Part shown: positions 23,504-35,938 of the stretch, piece by piece
Numbering within the stretch: position 1 is the stretch's first letter
Layout: every line of letters begins with the position of its first letter
Notes under the pieces: generated by a model
Told to the model about the DNA's origin: nothing
Database searches by the model: none
The model's input: the letters and a program-made list of their open reading frames with translations, nothing else
From: Mayamaea pseudoterrestris
Taxonomy: Eukaryota > Bacillariophyta > Bacillariophyceae > Sellaphorales > Sellaphoraceae
Reading direction: 5' to 3'
Assembly (NCBI GenBank): GCA_027923505.1
Contig: BROI01000014.1
Location: forward strand, 806,001 to 870,000
DNA length: 64,000 nucleotides
Made by a program: the position numbers and the translations under genes

Positions 23504-25273
23504 ATGCACTCTAAAAAGTCGAATATCATGAGAATCCTTGTGCGAGCCGTCTTTGGAGCGTCGCTCATTGTCACGTCCGTCGCCTTTGTCCCACGACTCA
23601 CGGCGCCGTCGAGGGGCGTTGTTTCGCGCGGTTATGCTACTACCTTCAACAGGTATGCTAACAGACCAAGCCATCTATCCATGAGTTCGATAGCTGCTGA
23701 AGGAGACAGACCCTCTGGAAAGTCGTTCAAGGACAGAGTCAAGTCGCTGCTTCCACCCAAGAACGAACGCCAAAAGCTTTTACCTCTTGCGCTCATGTTC
23801 TTTTGCATTCTTTTCAACTACACCATTCTTCGCGATACAAAGGATGTTTTGATGGTGACAGCCCCAAAGAGTGGAGCGGAAGTGATTCCTTTTCTCAAAA
23901 CGTACGTGAACCTTCCCACTGCCATTGCGTTTACTGGCATCTACGCCAAACTCACGGACACCATGGAGCTCAAGAATGTTTTCTACGCCTTTGTGGTGCC
24001 CTTTTTGATGTTCTTTGCATCGTTCGCTTTTTTCATCTACCCGAACCGAGCGTTGGTGCATCCTCATGCGTTTGTGGATTCATTGGCGGCGGTTCTTCCG
24101 GCAAACTTTGCGGCGCCTCTATCCATCATTCGTAACTGGAGCTTTGCTCTCTTTTACGTCATGGCCGAAATGTGGGGTTCCATGGTGGCGTCACTTCTCT
24201 TTTGGGGCTTTGCTAATGAAGTCACGACGGTTGATGAAGCGAAGAAATATTGTAAGTGAAGATCAAGCGAGTTTATGTTTCGACGCTGACGATCCTAACG
24301 AATCTATTACATGCTTGCAGACCCACTCTTTGGTCTAGGAGCCAACGTGGCTCTCATCTTCTCTGGACAGTACGTGAAGTGGGTGTCAAACTTGAGAGGA
24401 ACCTTGGCGCCAGGCGTCGATGCATGGGCTGTCTCGCTCCAGTACTTGATGGGCGCGGTGCTGGCATCTGGTGGTGTTTTAATTGCGGCCTACAAGTACA
24501 TGCAGGACAAGATTGTGTCAAAGAACAAGGAGATGTCAGCAATGAAGAAGCTACCCATTAAGAAAAAGGTCAAAATGTCAATGGCTGATTCAGCCAAATT
24601 TCTTGTGAGCAGTTCCTACATTCGAAACTTGGCGACGTTGGTTATTTCGTACGGAATGTGCATCAATATTGTCGAGGTCAGCTGGAAGGCCAAGCTTAAG
24701 CAGGCCTTTCCGGATCCCAACTCATACTCGGCGTTCATGGGCAACTTTTCCTCTGCAACCGGCGCCGTGACTCTTATAATGATGCTTCTCGGTCGCACAA
24801 TCTTTGAAAAGTTTGGCTGGAGGGCAGCTGCTATGGTGACACCGACCATGATTGGCGTTACCGGGCTTGCCTTTTTTGCCACCAATATCTGGTCGGGCGC
24901 CATGGCACCCGTCGCTGCCATGTTTGGAGTGACACCTCTTATTCTCGCTGTCCTGCTTGGAGCGGCTCAAAACATCCTCAGCAAGAGCGCCAAGTACAGT
25001 CTGTTTGATCCTTGCAAGGAAATGGCGTACATCCCTCTCGACCAAGAGTCCAAGACCAAGGGCAAGGCTGCCGTTGACGTTGTTGGCAACCCCTTGGGCA
25101 AGTCGGGAGGTGCTTTGATCCAACAATTTCTAATCTTTGGCGTTGGTAGCTTGGCAGCTGCCACGCCGTATCTAGCGGGCATTCTGGCAGTGCTTGTCTT
25201 CTTTTGGTTCAAGGCAGCCAACTCGCTGTCTGTACAATTTGAGGATGCTATGCGGGCTACACCTGAAGCCTAA
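23504..25273 (+). CDS. NTT: Plastid-type nucleotide transporter (NTT, ADP/ATP translocase)
   Basis: Two exons, 23504-24251 and 24321-25273 (566 aa), have a 69-nt intron. The junction rebuilds Tyr and gives AKKYYPLFGLGANVAL, matching the NTT signature. NTT-type transporters exchange ATP/ADP or import nucleotides across plastid envelopes; they are unrelated to mitochondrial carriers. Several transmembrane helices are visible (LLPLALMFFCILFNYTILRD, AFVVPFLMFFASFAFF). The leader MRILVRAVFGASLIVTSVAFVPRL ends in an ASAFAP-like site, so plastid targeting is inferred. The start at 23504 has AAA before ATG; an in-frame ATG at 23528 is an alternative. Substrate (ATP/ADP exchange or net nucleotide import) cannot be told from sequence alone. 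Confidence 0.92.
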
Positions 25274-25412
25274 TGTACGTACAAGATTATGATATTAGCG
25301 TTAAAATAAAACATCATAAGTTAGGAGACCTGTAATGGTTGTTGATACGGACACGAGTTAACTTGGTCGCATGCTTGAGGAGTAATGTTTAAAGATTGGG
25401 CGCTCCTCATAC

Positions 25413-26187
25413 TCAAGGTTCCTTCCTCCAGTCTTCATTGTCCCAAACTGGATGTGTCAAAATGTATTTTATGAGACTAGTGCCTCTCAATGCACTGGTG
25501 AGCGGCAAGTGTCCTTCGGGTGCCTTTTTCACGTCATAAATGAACTCCGAAGCGCCAAACCAACGCTTTTTCCGCTCCGTTTCTCCGTCCTTTGTTGTCC
25601 AGCCAATCTTTCGGCAAAATACTTCAAAGTCGCCCTTGCTCTGCTTCCACTTTTTCTTTTGCACACTGTATCCGAACTTGCCATTCGAGAATTTGGTCCA
25701 TAGTCGTTCAATGGTGGCAAGGTCAGTGTTGGGAATGTTCTTCACGTCGGTAAAGTAAACAAAGTCGCGTCCCTTTGCCTTTGCCCCTGAGATTCTAATG
25801 AGAGCATCTCGCGTGAACTGCATCAAGCATTGAAGTAGTGTTAGCATACAATGCTCAGCTGTAAATTTCTGTCGCAGCGCCACACTTTTCTCATTCTGCA
25901 ACAAGCAGACATACCTGATCTGCCTCTGCTAGTTGTCCAGTCGCAAGCATGGTAGCTAATGGAACGTAGTCGACTCCCATTTCGCTGGGCAAATTGGTGG
26001 GAATCTCAATCTCGGCGACATCCGACGCATCGCTCGTTGATGGAGGAACGCCGGCTTCTGCCATGGTGGACATTTTCGAAACAATTAAGCCATTTCGTCG
26101 TGCATTTCGAGAGAGAATCGCAGGAGATGTAAATGCATTGGCCAAGCCAATTGAAGCGAGCACCAATATTGCTAGCTTCATGGTCAT
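25413..26187 (-). CDS. GUN4: GUN4-domain tetrapyrrole regulator, plastid-targeted
   Basis: Two exons, 26187-25915 and 25817-25413 (225 aa), have a 97-nt intron; the junction reads EADQ|FTRDALIRISG in phase 0. GUN4 binds protoporphyrin IX and Mg-protoporphyrin and stimulates Mg-chelatase in chlorophyll synthesis. The GUN4 core spans about residues 70-215: LATGQLAEADQ, then LATIERLWTKFSNGKFGYSV, a CRKIGW block and APEGHLPLTSALRG. The leader MTMKLAILVLASIGLANAFTSPAIL is a signal peptide with an ANA-FTSP site, typical of red-lineage secondary plastids. Only 278 bp separate this start from the divergent AOS1 gene. Confidence 0.9.
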
Positions 26188-26465
26188 GTAGATAGGAAGG
26201 GAGGAAGGTGTTGATGGAACGAGCAAGGACGAAAGCTCATCGAACGCGTGATCCGGAAATGCAACTTCAACATGGAATCTGGAATCTTGAAAGTCGAAAA
26301 TCATTGTCAACGACGGACAGACGGATCTTTCACGCAACGTTGCGCTCGACCATGGACGGAGATCCAAGCAAAGAATGAGGCCCTGTTTTGCAAAGAAGAC
26401 CCGACTTTTGTTGTACATTAGTTGACAATTGAAAGCAAACTGACAAATAGTCTCAATCTACCAAT

Positions 26466-27485
26466 ATGTCAACTACAAACGATGCTCCTCCCGCACGCGA
26501 AGAGTCGGATGTCTACGACCGTCAGATCCGTCTCTGGGGCCGCGACGCCCAGCAAAAGATGAGTCAAACCCGCGTCCTTTACATTCACATGACTGGAGTT
26601 TCCTGCGAAGTCGTCAAGAATCTTGCGCTAGCAGGTGTCAAGGTGTCGCTTTGCGACAATCGGTCGTATCCAAACGCCATGGCAGCTACGCCATGCTTTT
26701 TGCTGCAGGGTCAGCAACCTGCGGAAAGCATTGAAGAGCCGGACAGCAAAAAGGCAAAGCATGAACCGCAGACTGTCGCGCAGGCCATGAAGCCACTGAT
26801 TGAGGAGTTGAATCCATTGTTGGGAGATTGTGAGATTGTTGATTACAAGGATTTGAACGAACATACATTATCGCGCTACGGCATTGTCATTGCATCTCGC
26901 ATGGAAAATATGCAGGACGCATGTCGAATTGCCGAGCAGACAACTTCTGCTGGTGGGAAGTTCTTCATGGCAGACTGCTTTGGCATGAGTGGAGCTTGCA
27001 TTATAGATTTGGGCGCAAACCATCGGTACCGACCTGAAAAGGGCAAGGAGTTGCTTGACGAAGTGGAGCTGAAGAATCACGTTTCGTTTCAAACCATCAT
27101 TGACGGCGTCAAGCTTCAAGACGCGACAAACCGCTTCCACAAGCAGCCACCGGATGTTTGGATCAAGTATCGATCCATATTGGAGTATGCCAAGCAGACT
27201 GGAGCATATCCAAGCGATCCTACTGAGTTTGCGGAAAGTACTACCTCATGGATTGAAACGAATAGTCCTGCCTTGGCGAGCCATGAGCTGGTTAGTAACG
27301 AGTCATTGTCGGAGCTTGCCAAGGTTGCTCAAGCAGACGTTGCTCCAGTGTGCGCTGTCTTGGGCGGTTTGATTGGAAACGAAATCATCAAGGCAATTAG
27401 TGGAAAGGGAGAACCTGTCAACAACACTTTGTTGTTTGACGGCGCGACAGGCAAGGCCTTTAGCTTTCTAGTTCAACCCAAGTAA
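26466..27485 (+). CDS. SAE1: SUMO-activating enzyme subunit 1 (AOS1/SAE1)
   Basis: An intronless 339-aa protein of the ThiF/E1 family. AOS1 pairs with UBA2 to adenylate SUMO in the nucleus. The start YDRQIRLWGRDAQQKMSQTR is the family signature, followed by a Rossmann segment (GVSCEVVKNLALAGVKVSLC). The C-terminal block APVCAVLGGLIGNEIIKAIS is also typical. No catalytic-Cys domain is present, as expected because UBA2 carries the active cysteine. ULA1/APPBP1 also starts this way but is longer. The Gly-rich loop is slightly divergent (HMTGVSCEV in place of the more usual GxxGxGAE). Confidence 0.9.
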   Translation: MSTTNDAPPAREESDVYDRQIRLWGRDAQQKMSQTRVLYIHMTGVSCEVVKNLALAGVKVSLCDNRSYPNAMAATPCFLLQGQQPAESIEEPDSKKAKHEPQTVAQAMKPLIEELNPLLGDCEIVDYKDLNEHTLSRYGIVIASRMENMQDACRIAEQTTSAGGKFFMADCFGMSGACIIDLGANHRYRPEKGKELLDEVELKNHVSFQTIIDGVKLQDATNRFHKQPPDVWIKYRSILEYAKQTGAYPSDPTEFAESTTSWIETNSPALASHELVSNESLSELAKVAQADVAPVCAVLGGLIGNEIIKAISGKGEPVNNTLLFDGATGKAFSFLVQPK

Positions 27486-27546
27486 CGTATAAAAACTATA
27501 GTAAGGAGTCATACATATTCTCTTATTGTAACCTTGCTTAATAGAA

Positions 27547-29442
27547 TTATCCAATCGGCAACGATTCACCTGCAAGCTTCAAAGGCAAGCCGAATACGCC
27601 AATTGCGCTCGTCGAGTTGAGAGCAAGAGGTTTCTTCTTTTCGGGAGCAACCACAGAGACGAAGAGTGCCATTTCGCGGAGACAAATGTCCTCGACAAGC
27701 TCCTTCAATATTTCGAAGCGTTTTTCTCGGTCGGCCGAGATCATTTCGACTCGCTGGCGCACTACTTCAAGTGAATCTGCCGGCGCCATTGATAGTGACA
27801 TTTGCATCTCGGCGATTCGCAGTTGCTCGGCCAGGAGGTGAAAATCCGTCGCTCCGATAATCTCATGCTGCCGCTGCACCATAGAATACCAATCTTGGAA
27901 GCGACACTTGAACAATTCATCGTCAAACTCGGTGCAACTCTTGTAGACGGAACTAGGCAGATCCAATTCCGTTCGCCTTTGCTCTGTGCGAAAGGCATGG
28001 CGCGTTTCGCACAGCCGACCGAGTACGCTGAGATCATTTACAAGTGCATCAATTCGATAATGAACCTCATTGTCGGCATCAAGTTTATCAAGCCTAATTC
28101 CAGCCTCCTCGTCGCGGGGAACGCCTTGTAGATCAAGCAATAGCGGTCGAATCCCGGTTGTCGTCTCCACGCTAGCCTTGCGACAAAGGAGACCCTTTAG
28201 ACGGCGAAGCAATTCATGGTAATCCTGCAGCTCGTCCTCATTTATTATTCCTGGAATAGCTTTTAGTCGAGCTCGCTTGTGTTCTAAGAAGCGAGCCAAC
28301 TCGCAAAAGCCGAAAAGCTGCTTTGCCATGTCAATCTCGAACTCCTCGCAACGTTGCTCCAACGACAGCGCTTCCACAAGGTCAGGGTTTCCCAGCTCCT
28401 CCGTTAGCTGCTCCTTCGCAGCAGCCCGGCGCTTCATAGTCTTGGATCGAGAGAGTCCAATGTACTCTTGCACGAGGTCAACGCTTGGCGCCCGCAGCAC
28501 TGACTGATGGCCTTCCAAAAAAGCTCGAAACGGCGCCCGGTACTCGCACTTGACCAAATACAGTCGCTTTAGCACGACAGAGTCAGCTTCAATGGCCGTC
28601 CGAAATTGCAGTAAGCGAGACGGGACGTCATACTGAACTAATTGCACTAAAACTGACGCTTGTCGTTCAATCGATGCAGCGAGATGCACTCGACTCAAGT
28701 CGTCAACTGACAATGACAAGTTACCATCCGTAAGTTCAACGCAAAACGGATGCTTCAAGAGGTTGCGCAGCAAGCGATGGGAATTGTTGAGAACGTGATC
28801 CTCCGCCCAGACAAAGTCGGGAAGGTGCAGGCGAGGCGACTCCCAACAATCACGGGGCCGCTGCTGTATCGGACGCCTTCTGGCTGTATCCAAGGACGAG
28901 TCCTGCAATGAAGCCGCGGTAGCATTAATTTGCTGCCCAGACATGCTTGTTGTGGAAAAAGATGCGCTGTTGTGTTCGAATGGATCCGTGAGATTAGCCG
29001 ACTGCGCTAGCTTGTCCGTCGAAAGCTTTTCAATCGCGTCGCATGCTGCATCCAAGCAGGCTCGGGCAAAGCTTTCCAACTGCTGGCTTCGAGCAGACAT
29101 GGCCAAATCCGAGTCTCCGCTGTAACGAAGCTCTTGTAAAACTTGAATGGCTTGACGCTTCACATCAAGAAAGGCAGCTGTGCGCGAGCAAGCGTGACGT
29201 TAGACTTGCACCGTTGTCAAAAATCATATACGAATTTACTCCACAAAGTTTGAACACTTACCTAGCAATGCATGCCCCGAAGTGATGGTGCCACTGAGTT
29301 CGCCTTCCACGGCTCTATAGAGACCTACATCAAGCAGCGTCATTAATCCTGGAACGGCTTCAATCTGCAATGGGTTTTCCTGCGATCCTGGAGGCTGGCC
29401 TGACCCGAACTTGTAAATGAATGCCTTTAATGACGATAACAT
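27547..29442 (-). CDS. Large helical hypothetical protein
   Basis: Modelled as two exons, 29442-29262 and 29177-27547 (603 aa), with an 84-nt intron; the join GHALL|A|AFLDVKRQ keeps phase. The protein is predominantly charged amphipathic helix, with no signal peptide, membrane segment or enzymatic motif. Helical stretches include PDLVEALSLEQRCEEFEIDM and LSMAPADSLEVVRQRVEMI. This resembles a coiled-coil or tethering/scaffold protein, but I do not recognise a family. It is convergent with SAE1 (61-bp gap) and divergent from the small gene at 29602. Confidence 0.7.
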
Positions 29443-29601
29443 AATACTGCAAGCTCAGACTACTTCGAAAGTATCAGGTAAACCAACGAAGGATCGTTTT
29501 GCGGCGGCATCATTTGACATGGTCGACCTCATCAATCTCGACAACAACGGTGCGACATTGACTTGTCACGCGATTTTTCTCGCAACTTTCCACTTTCCAT
29601 C

Positions 29602-30181
29602 ATGGCGAACGTTGTAGCCGCTACAATCGAGTACTTTCGACCCAGCACTCTGGAAGTAAAGGAGATTGACGCCTCCATTCACCCCTACTTCTGGATGCTG
29701 TCCATTCCGTTTCATTGCTGTCTATATCCGTATCGAACAAGTAAGTTTCAACAAAGCGTAACAGATTTCAAGTTATTTTGATTTCCTTGTATCTCATTCT
29801 TTCATGTGCATACCACCGCTGCTTTCAGTCATCAATTTGGAAAAGGATCAGATTGTCCGAAGCGATGAAAGTCTTTGCGGAAAGACCGTGTCGTATCGAC
29901 CATACAGTTCCATTGGTATGGTGCAGCAAGGCAGCTGCTTTTGCTTGCAGTGCGTCGACTCGAATTTAGGCCCGCTTATGGTTGGCTGGGGATGCGACGA
30001 TGAATGGACGAAAGAAACAGTGACAGAGTTAAAGGTTAGAGGGGATGCATATTCGGACCGCAATCAGATTCAGTTGACGGATGAAGTTGCGCACAGAACA
30101 ACACGAGTATTCGAAAAGATGCAGGCCATTGAGCAGCACTTGGAGGCGCATCCGCAAGTATTAACGATTACTGAAAGGTGA
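29602..30181 (+). CDS. Small hypothetical protein
   Basis: Two exons, 29602-29740 and 29829-30181 (163 aa), have an 88-nt intron with GTAAGT donor and TTTCAG acceptor; the join gives YRTIINLEKDQIVRSDESL. One hydrophobic segment (YFWMLSIPFHCCLYPY) could insert in a membrane. The second half is beta-rich with Cys residues (GMVQQGSCFCLQCVDS, PLMVGWGCDDEW), somewhat like a small PH-like or lipocalin-like barrel. I do not recognise the family. The last 40 residues are charged helix. Confidence 0.65.
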
Positions 30182-30370
30182 CACTAAAGTTCTTTCATAA
30201 AAAGGTAACTTTAATCAATTTTAACAACGCCGAATCAGCCACTTACCCAGTAGGTAGCAGCGATGTAGTGGGCTCCAAGAGTCAGCCATAACATGCAAAT
30301 GGTCCCGAACCAAAGGAAACACTAAAGTAAAACGCAACTCGAGATTTGTACAATGTCGTTTGTGATGTTC

Positions 30371-32077
30371 CTAACCGGACGTGAAGGCCGGCTGGGTATT
30401 CAGAGCCTGCTGACCCTTGTCCGAACCACTGGGCGCGTTGATAGCGTCGTATGACACTGGAACTGGTCCGGAGGTGTCGAACGGCGACGTTGGATTCTTG
30501 ACAAGAGTGACGCAAAAGCACTTTGCAATGCTATCCTCTCCCTTGACGAGCGACATGGCAATACCAAGATCGGTTCGTTGCTTCATGACGCCGCGAAGCA
30601 CAATCGTCTTGGCAGCATCGCCCGCATTCAGCGGAGGCGAGATCATTTGACTAATCAAATCAAAAGCTTCGCGCAAATTCTGCCTTGCCGTCAGATTGAA
30701 AATCGTCAACGCGCACAACTCTTGCTTCGAGTATCCCGACAGGTCGCAAAAGAGTTGGTTGCAATCAATAAACGCCCCGCCCATGGATGCGACAGCCATG
30801 CCGACACCGCAGGAATTGAAAATAAAGCGGTAGTCATGTGGTTCCACATTGTTGGCGGCACTTCCAGTGTCCTCTTGGCTTGATGCCACGCTTGCAACGT
30901 CGGTGTTCACAGGATTGCCGTAAATCGACATGGCAGTCCGAGGAGGAACGCCTCCAAAGTTGCCAAGTGACCAGACTCCATTCTGTGCCGCCACATGCCG
31001 GATTGCCGTGGCAGCTTGCGGGCCCTGTGCACCACCACCAATGAGCTGCATCTGCTGTATAAGCTGGTGGCGATCACTATAATAAAGCATGAAAAATTGT
31101 GTGTGAGGTTTTGCAATACTCAACAATTAAATCAAATCCGACTGCACTTACATTTCGGATCGATATTGATGCTGCTGAAGCATGCGTATGTAGTTCGCGG
31201 CCTCTGTCAGCACCGAACTTTTTGTTCCCTTAGCGACAATTACTCCGCCCGCTGACAAAAGATCACGCAGCTCGTTGATCTGCTTCGAGATGCGAAAGCT
31301 CCTCTCCTTCTCCCGAGCGTTACGCTCCTCGCGCTTCTTGGTCGGTACAGCCTTTTTCTTGCCCCCTTCACCCGATGTCACCTTTGATGGATTCTTCGAG
31401 CTGGCTTGACTGCTATTATCGCTGTCGTAACCTTCGCCTTCCTTGCCATCATTTGAGGCGTCGTCTTCATCATCCTGTGCCTTGCGTTTACGTGACGACG
31501 AGTCTCGTCCAGTGCTCTTGTGCTTGGCAGCGCATTCTGCGGCAATCGACTTGAGATTGGCAGCAGCATTCGCGGCGGCTGCATGGTGCTCGGCTGCTGT
31601 GGTATTGAAGCTATTGCCACCGTCGCTTGAGCCACCAGATGGACCGCTGAATGTTAGATCCGAAGTAGAGGACTCTGCCTTTCCGCCCCTTTCCGATTCT
31701 GTAACGCTCGCAGGCTCAATCGAGTTCATTGAGCTGGTCTGCTTACTTCTCAGAAACGACTTCTTATCGTTCGCAGTCGTCGCCGTTTGATCCAATGGAG
31801 GACCGCCATCGCTATCGGAGCTATTTTCGTTCTGCTCTGAATTGGGCGGTGTCGAGTTACCTTCGGCACTATCAAAGTCGAACCCAAAGTTTCCAAATCC
31901 AACCAAGGCTGAAGTATCTGACTGGTTGCCTCCATTCGAACTTCCGCTATCACTGGGCGGCTTGGCAAGCATGGAGCTCTTTATCATGTTGAGAGAAAGC
32001 GGCGCTCCCGGTTCTCCAATTTTGGAAGCCACCTGGGGCTTGTTCTCGTTGCTTTTATTTGTTGTTGCTGGTGCCAT
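30371..32077 (-). CDS. bHLH-PAS transcription factor, RITMO1-like
   Basis: Two exons, 32077-31152 and 31076-30371 (543 aa), have a 75-nt intron; the join rebuilds Ile (RSE|I|DRHQL). The first in-frame ATG is 32077. The N-terminal ~240 residues are Ser/Asn-rich and disordered. A bHLH lies at about 249-302 (EERNAREKERSF basic region, QINELRDLLSAGG helix 1, SSVLTEAANYIRMLQ helix 2). A PAS domain lies at about 388-495 (DYRFIFNSCGVGMAVASMGG, DLSGYSKQEL). This order matches the diatom bHLH-PAS family that includes RITMO1, a regulator of diel rhythm in Phaeodactylum. Animal bHLH-PAS proteins usually have two PAS domains; only one is seen here. Confidence 0.88.
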
Positions 32078-32805
32078 CTTGCTTTGTTCCAAGTCGTGCT
32101 GCTTAACAATCGAGGTTGTTTGTGTCGTTTATCGCTGTGTGGAATTCCAAGCTGATGCCTTGAAGTTCAGCTTGCTACGTCATATTTGGAAAACGAAGGC
32201 GTTGTCAGAGATTTCGAGCGTTTTGATTGGCTCATGAAAGCGCGATCAGGAAGCATACAGAACGCGACTGACGACGGACAGACACCCGAGGTCCGAGGCG
32301 CTGCATGGGTTGCCGCACCAACAGCCATGATACAAACATCAATCTTACCTTGCTATATTCGGTTTCTTTTTTCGTTATTAGTTAGCAGTAAGACAATGCT
32401 CTATTGTTGGTTGTAGTGCGATGCTTCTCGTACCCGTGAGCGCTGCGCGGTGGTCTGCTGTGTCTATTAATCGATCTCGAGTGCGTTGTCCTTTGCGTTT
32501 CGGTTTTGTGCGCAACGTGAAGTGATTGCGTCCACGTCATTTTGTATTCATCATGTATTTAAACGTCTCATAAGTAAATGATGCCACGTCGACGTTCTAA
32601 AACGTATCAATTCCTCCGAATGCATCGTGAATATAGGTACGTACTTGTCCGTCACCTCATCGGAGTTCATCCATCGCCAGTGACGCTACGACTCAAAAAA
32701 CCGGGTTCGAAAAGGAAATCCGTTGCGATGTCGCTTCGCCGCTGCCATCTCGCCAAGGACACAACACGATAAAACAAGCTCATCCTTCATCATCATACAT
32801 TCACA
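32078..32805. other. Divergent regulatory region upstream of the bHLH-PAS gene
   Basis: A 728-base region between divergent starts, one of the longest spacers here. No canonical CACGTG E-box was found by eye. A short basic open frame at about 32581-32772 has no supporting features. It probably holds promoters and long 5' UTRs. Confidence 0.4.
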
Positions 32806-34155
32806 ATGGCGACTGCTTCAGCAAGCGTAGCGACAAAAACTCGCAGTCGGCGCAATAAGGGAGTGAAGGATGTAGTTGTAGCAAAAGAGCAAAATACAAA
32901 TGATGATGTCAAGGATACACTCGCCGACGAGCATCTGCCTCCACTCTTTCTGGTCGGAGTGGTGCTCATGTGCTCCGGAGCGCTCTTTGTTTTGGCCATG
33001 AGGGATTTCTTTTCTACTGGCAAAGTTATTGCTGGAGCTTGGGATGAGGCCATGATGGTACGGATCCAGATGACGTCCTGCTTGCTGCCAATGAACGACA
33101 TGAAAGCTCATTTTTATTTTGAAATCGTCTCCATTCTTTGACAACAGGATTTCACTAAATCTCGTCAGTGGTTTGAGGACGGAAAAGGCTGGAAGTCGAC
33201 TCAAGGTGGATTTAGTGCGATCAAGCAGGTTACAACGGATCAAAACAACATGGGAGGCTTCTTCATTCGCAAGCTGGGTGGTGTGGCTGCCCTCGGTGTC
33301 CACTTGCAAAAGCTTGCTCCTCTTCTCTTTCACTTTTCGGGTGCTCAGTGGAACTTGGGCCATTACCGTCCTATTTTGATGCTTGGTTTGGTTGCAAACA
33401 TTGTCATTTCAGGATTCCTTGCGTCCTACATGGAGGATATGGCTGCGGCAGGTGCGACTGATCTCCCAATGTTTTCCATTGGGCTACTCGCCATTGAAAG
33501 CATTGTCTTTATGTACTATCTTTTACAAACGCGCAACGCCCAGAGAGGACCAGCTATTGCCATGACGGAAGGCAAGACACCTTCATCTACTTCAAGCAAA
33601 ATTGTCGCTCGAACATTAATGATGGTGTCGGGTGTGGTTGCGCTTGTTTCCGCTCGAGACTTCTTCCTTCCAGGAGCAATCATGGACTTTATTCCTCGCG
33701 ACGACATTTACCTCGAGTGGACCAATGCGCTCATTCATTCGCCCCAAGATGGTACAATCGAGTCGGTTGACCATGGGTTGGAAGCTGCTTTTTATACTGG
33801 CGACAAGTTTTCGTCGCAGTACACGGCTTTGCATATCCTTCTCTTGTGCATGTTCAAGTTTGCCACTGCAGTCGCTATCAAGTATGGAAGCGACGGAAGC
33901 GGCTTGATCAAGTGCAAAATGATTTGGGCAGTTCAATTCCTGGCCGATGCTGGAATCCTTTTTGTCTTTCGACTCTTTGCCGGTGCTGCTAGCTCGGCGA
34001 GTCTTGACTTACGCTGGCATTTAATGTGCCTCTCGTACGAAACAATCATTCTTGGTAAGTCAAAGCATTGCGCATGAATGACTCGTTTGAAATGTCATGT
34101 TCTGACCGGCGATTTGTTTTAATTCACCCTTGCAGGTCTTTATACGTACGCGTAG
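32806..34155 (+). CDS. Multi-pass membrane protein with internal duplication
   Basis: Modelled as three exons, 32806-33057, 33148-34054 and 34136-34155 (392 aa), with introns of 90 and 81 nt. The last exon encodes only LYTYA and the stop. After a basic N-terminus there are about eight hydrophobic segments (PPLFLVGVVLMCSGALFVLA, PILMLGLVANIVISGFLASY, ALHILLLCMFKFATAVAIKY). The halves are related: SGALFVLAMRDFFSTGKVI in the first matches SGVVALVSARDFFLPGAIM in the second. There is no clear signal peptide. I do not recognise the family and substrate or role is unknown. Confidence 0.75.
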
Positions 34156-34406
34156 TAATATACTCAACGACTCTAGTTAAATGAGACTATGCCGTTATCA
34201 TAATTTGTTTATAGCTACCTTAGTGTCTCTTGCTCTCAAGTTGCATCCTTACTTGTGTTATGTCGTTCAAAGGTTAGCTAGTTGTGAACCTCTGCGACGT
34301 CGTGTGACTTATGCGTCATCGTTGGTCCACTCGTTCCGTTCCATTCACAATTCGAATGAAGCTGCTCTCGTCGTTACTTGCTGCCCAGAGCATCTTTTCA
34401 AGCGAC

Positions 34407-35565
<1,159 letters not shown>

Positions 35566-35938
35566 AAAGGGGGCATCAGGAAGAGGTGCATGTTGTATGT
35601 GTAAGCGATACTTTGTTACGATAACCATATATCATTACACCAATTATACTTTCCCATCATATACTTTACCACTTGTTCCCGCGTGATTTCCATTGTTAGC
35701 AATCGTGGTGAAAGCGTTTTGAAAATTCGCTGCACCCAATGACGAGAAAAAGCGTGACAAGATTTCGGCGAGCGAGCCGAGCTTGAATCTTGCAAAGAAC
35801 AACACTCTGCCTCATCGGATCGTCTTCTCTTCCAATGGAAATTCGCGTTGTTCATGCAGTTTCGAATGAATGCCTTTGCAATATATCGATTGGCCTACTT
35901 CCGGTAGAATAGTTGCAGCCAATTTGTAAAACGAAAGG
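35566..35938. other. Intergenic spacer
   Basis: A 373-base tandem spacer with the 3' UTR of spermidine synthase and the upstream region of the next gene. No other feature was recognised. Confidence 0.4.

Noticed and set aside
32700-32715. GGGTTCGAAAAGG resembling a tRNA T-loop
   Set aside because: No matching acceptor, D or anticodon stems are found around it.
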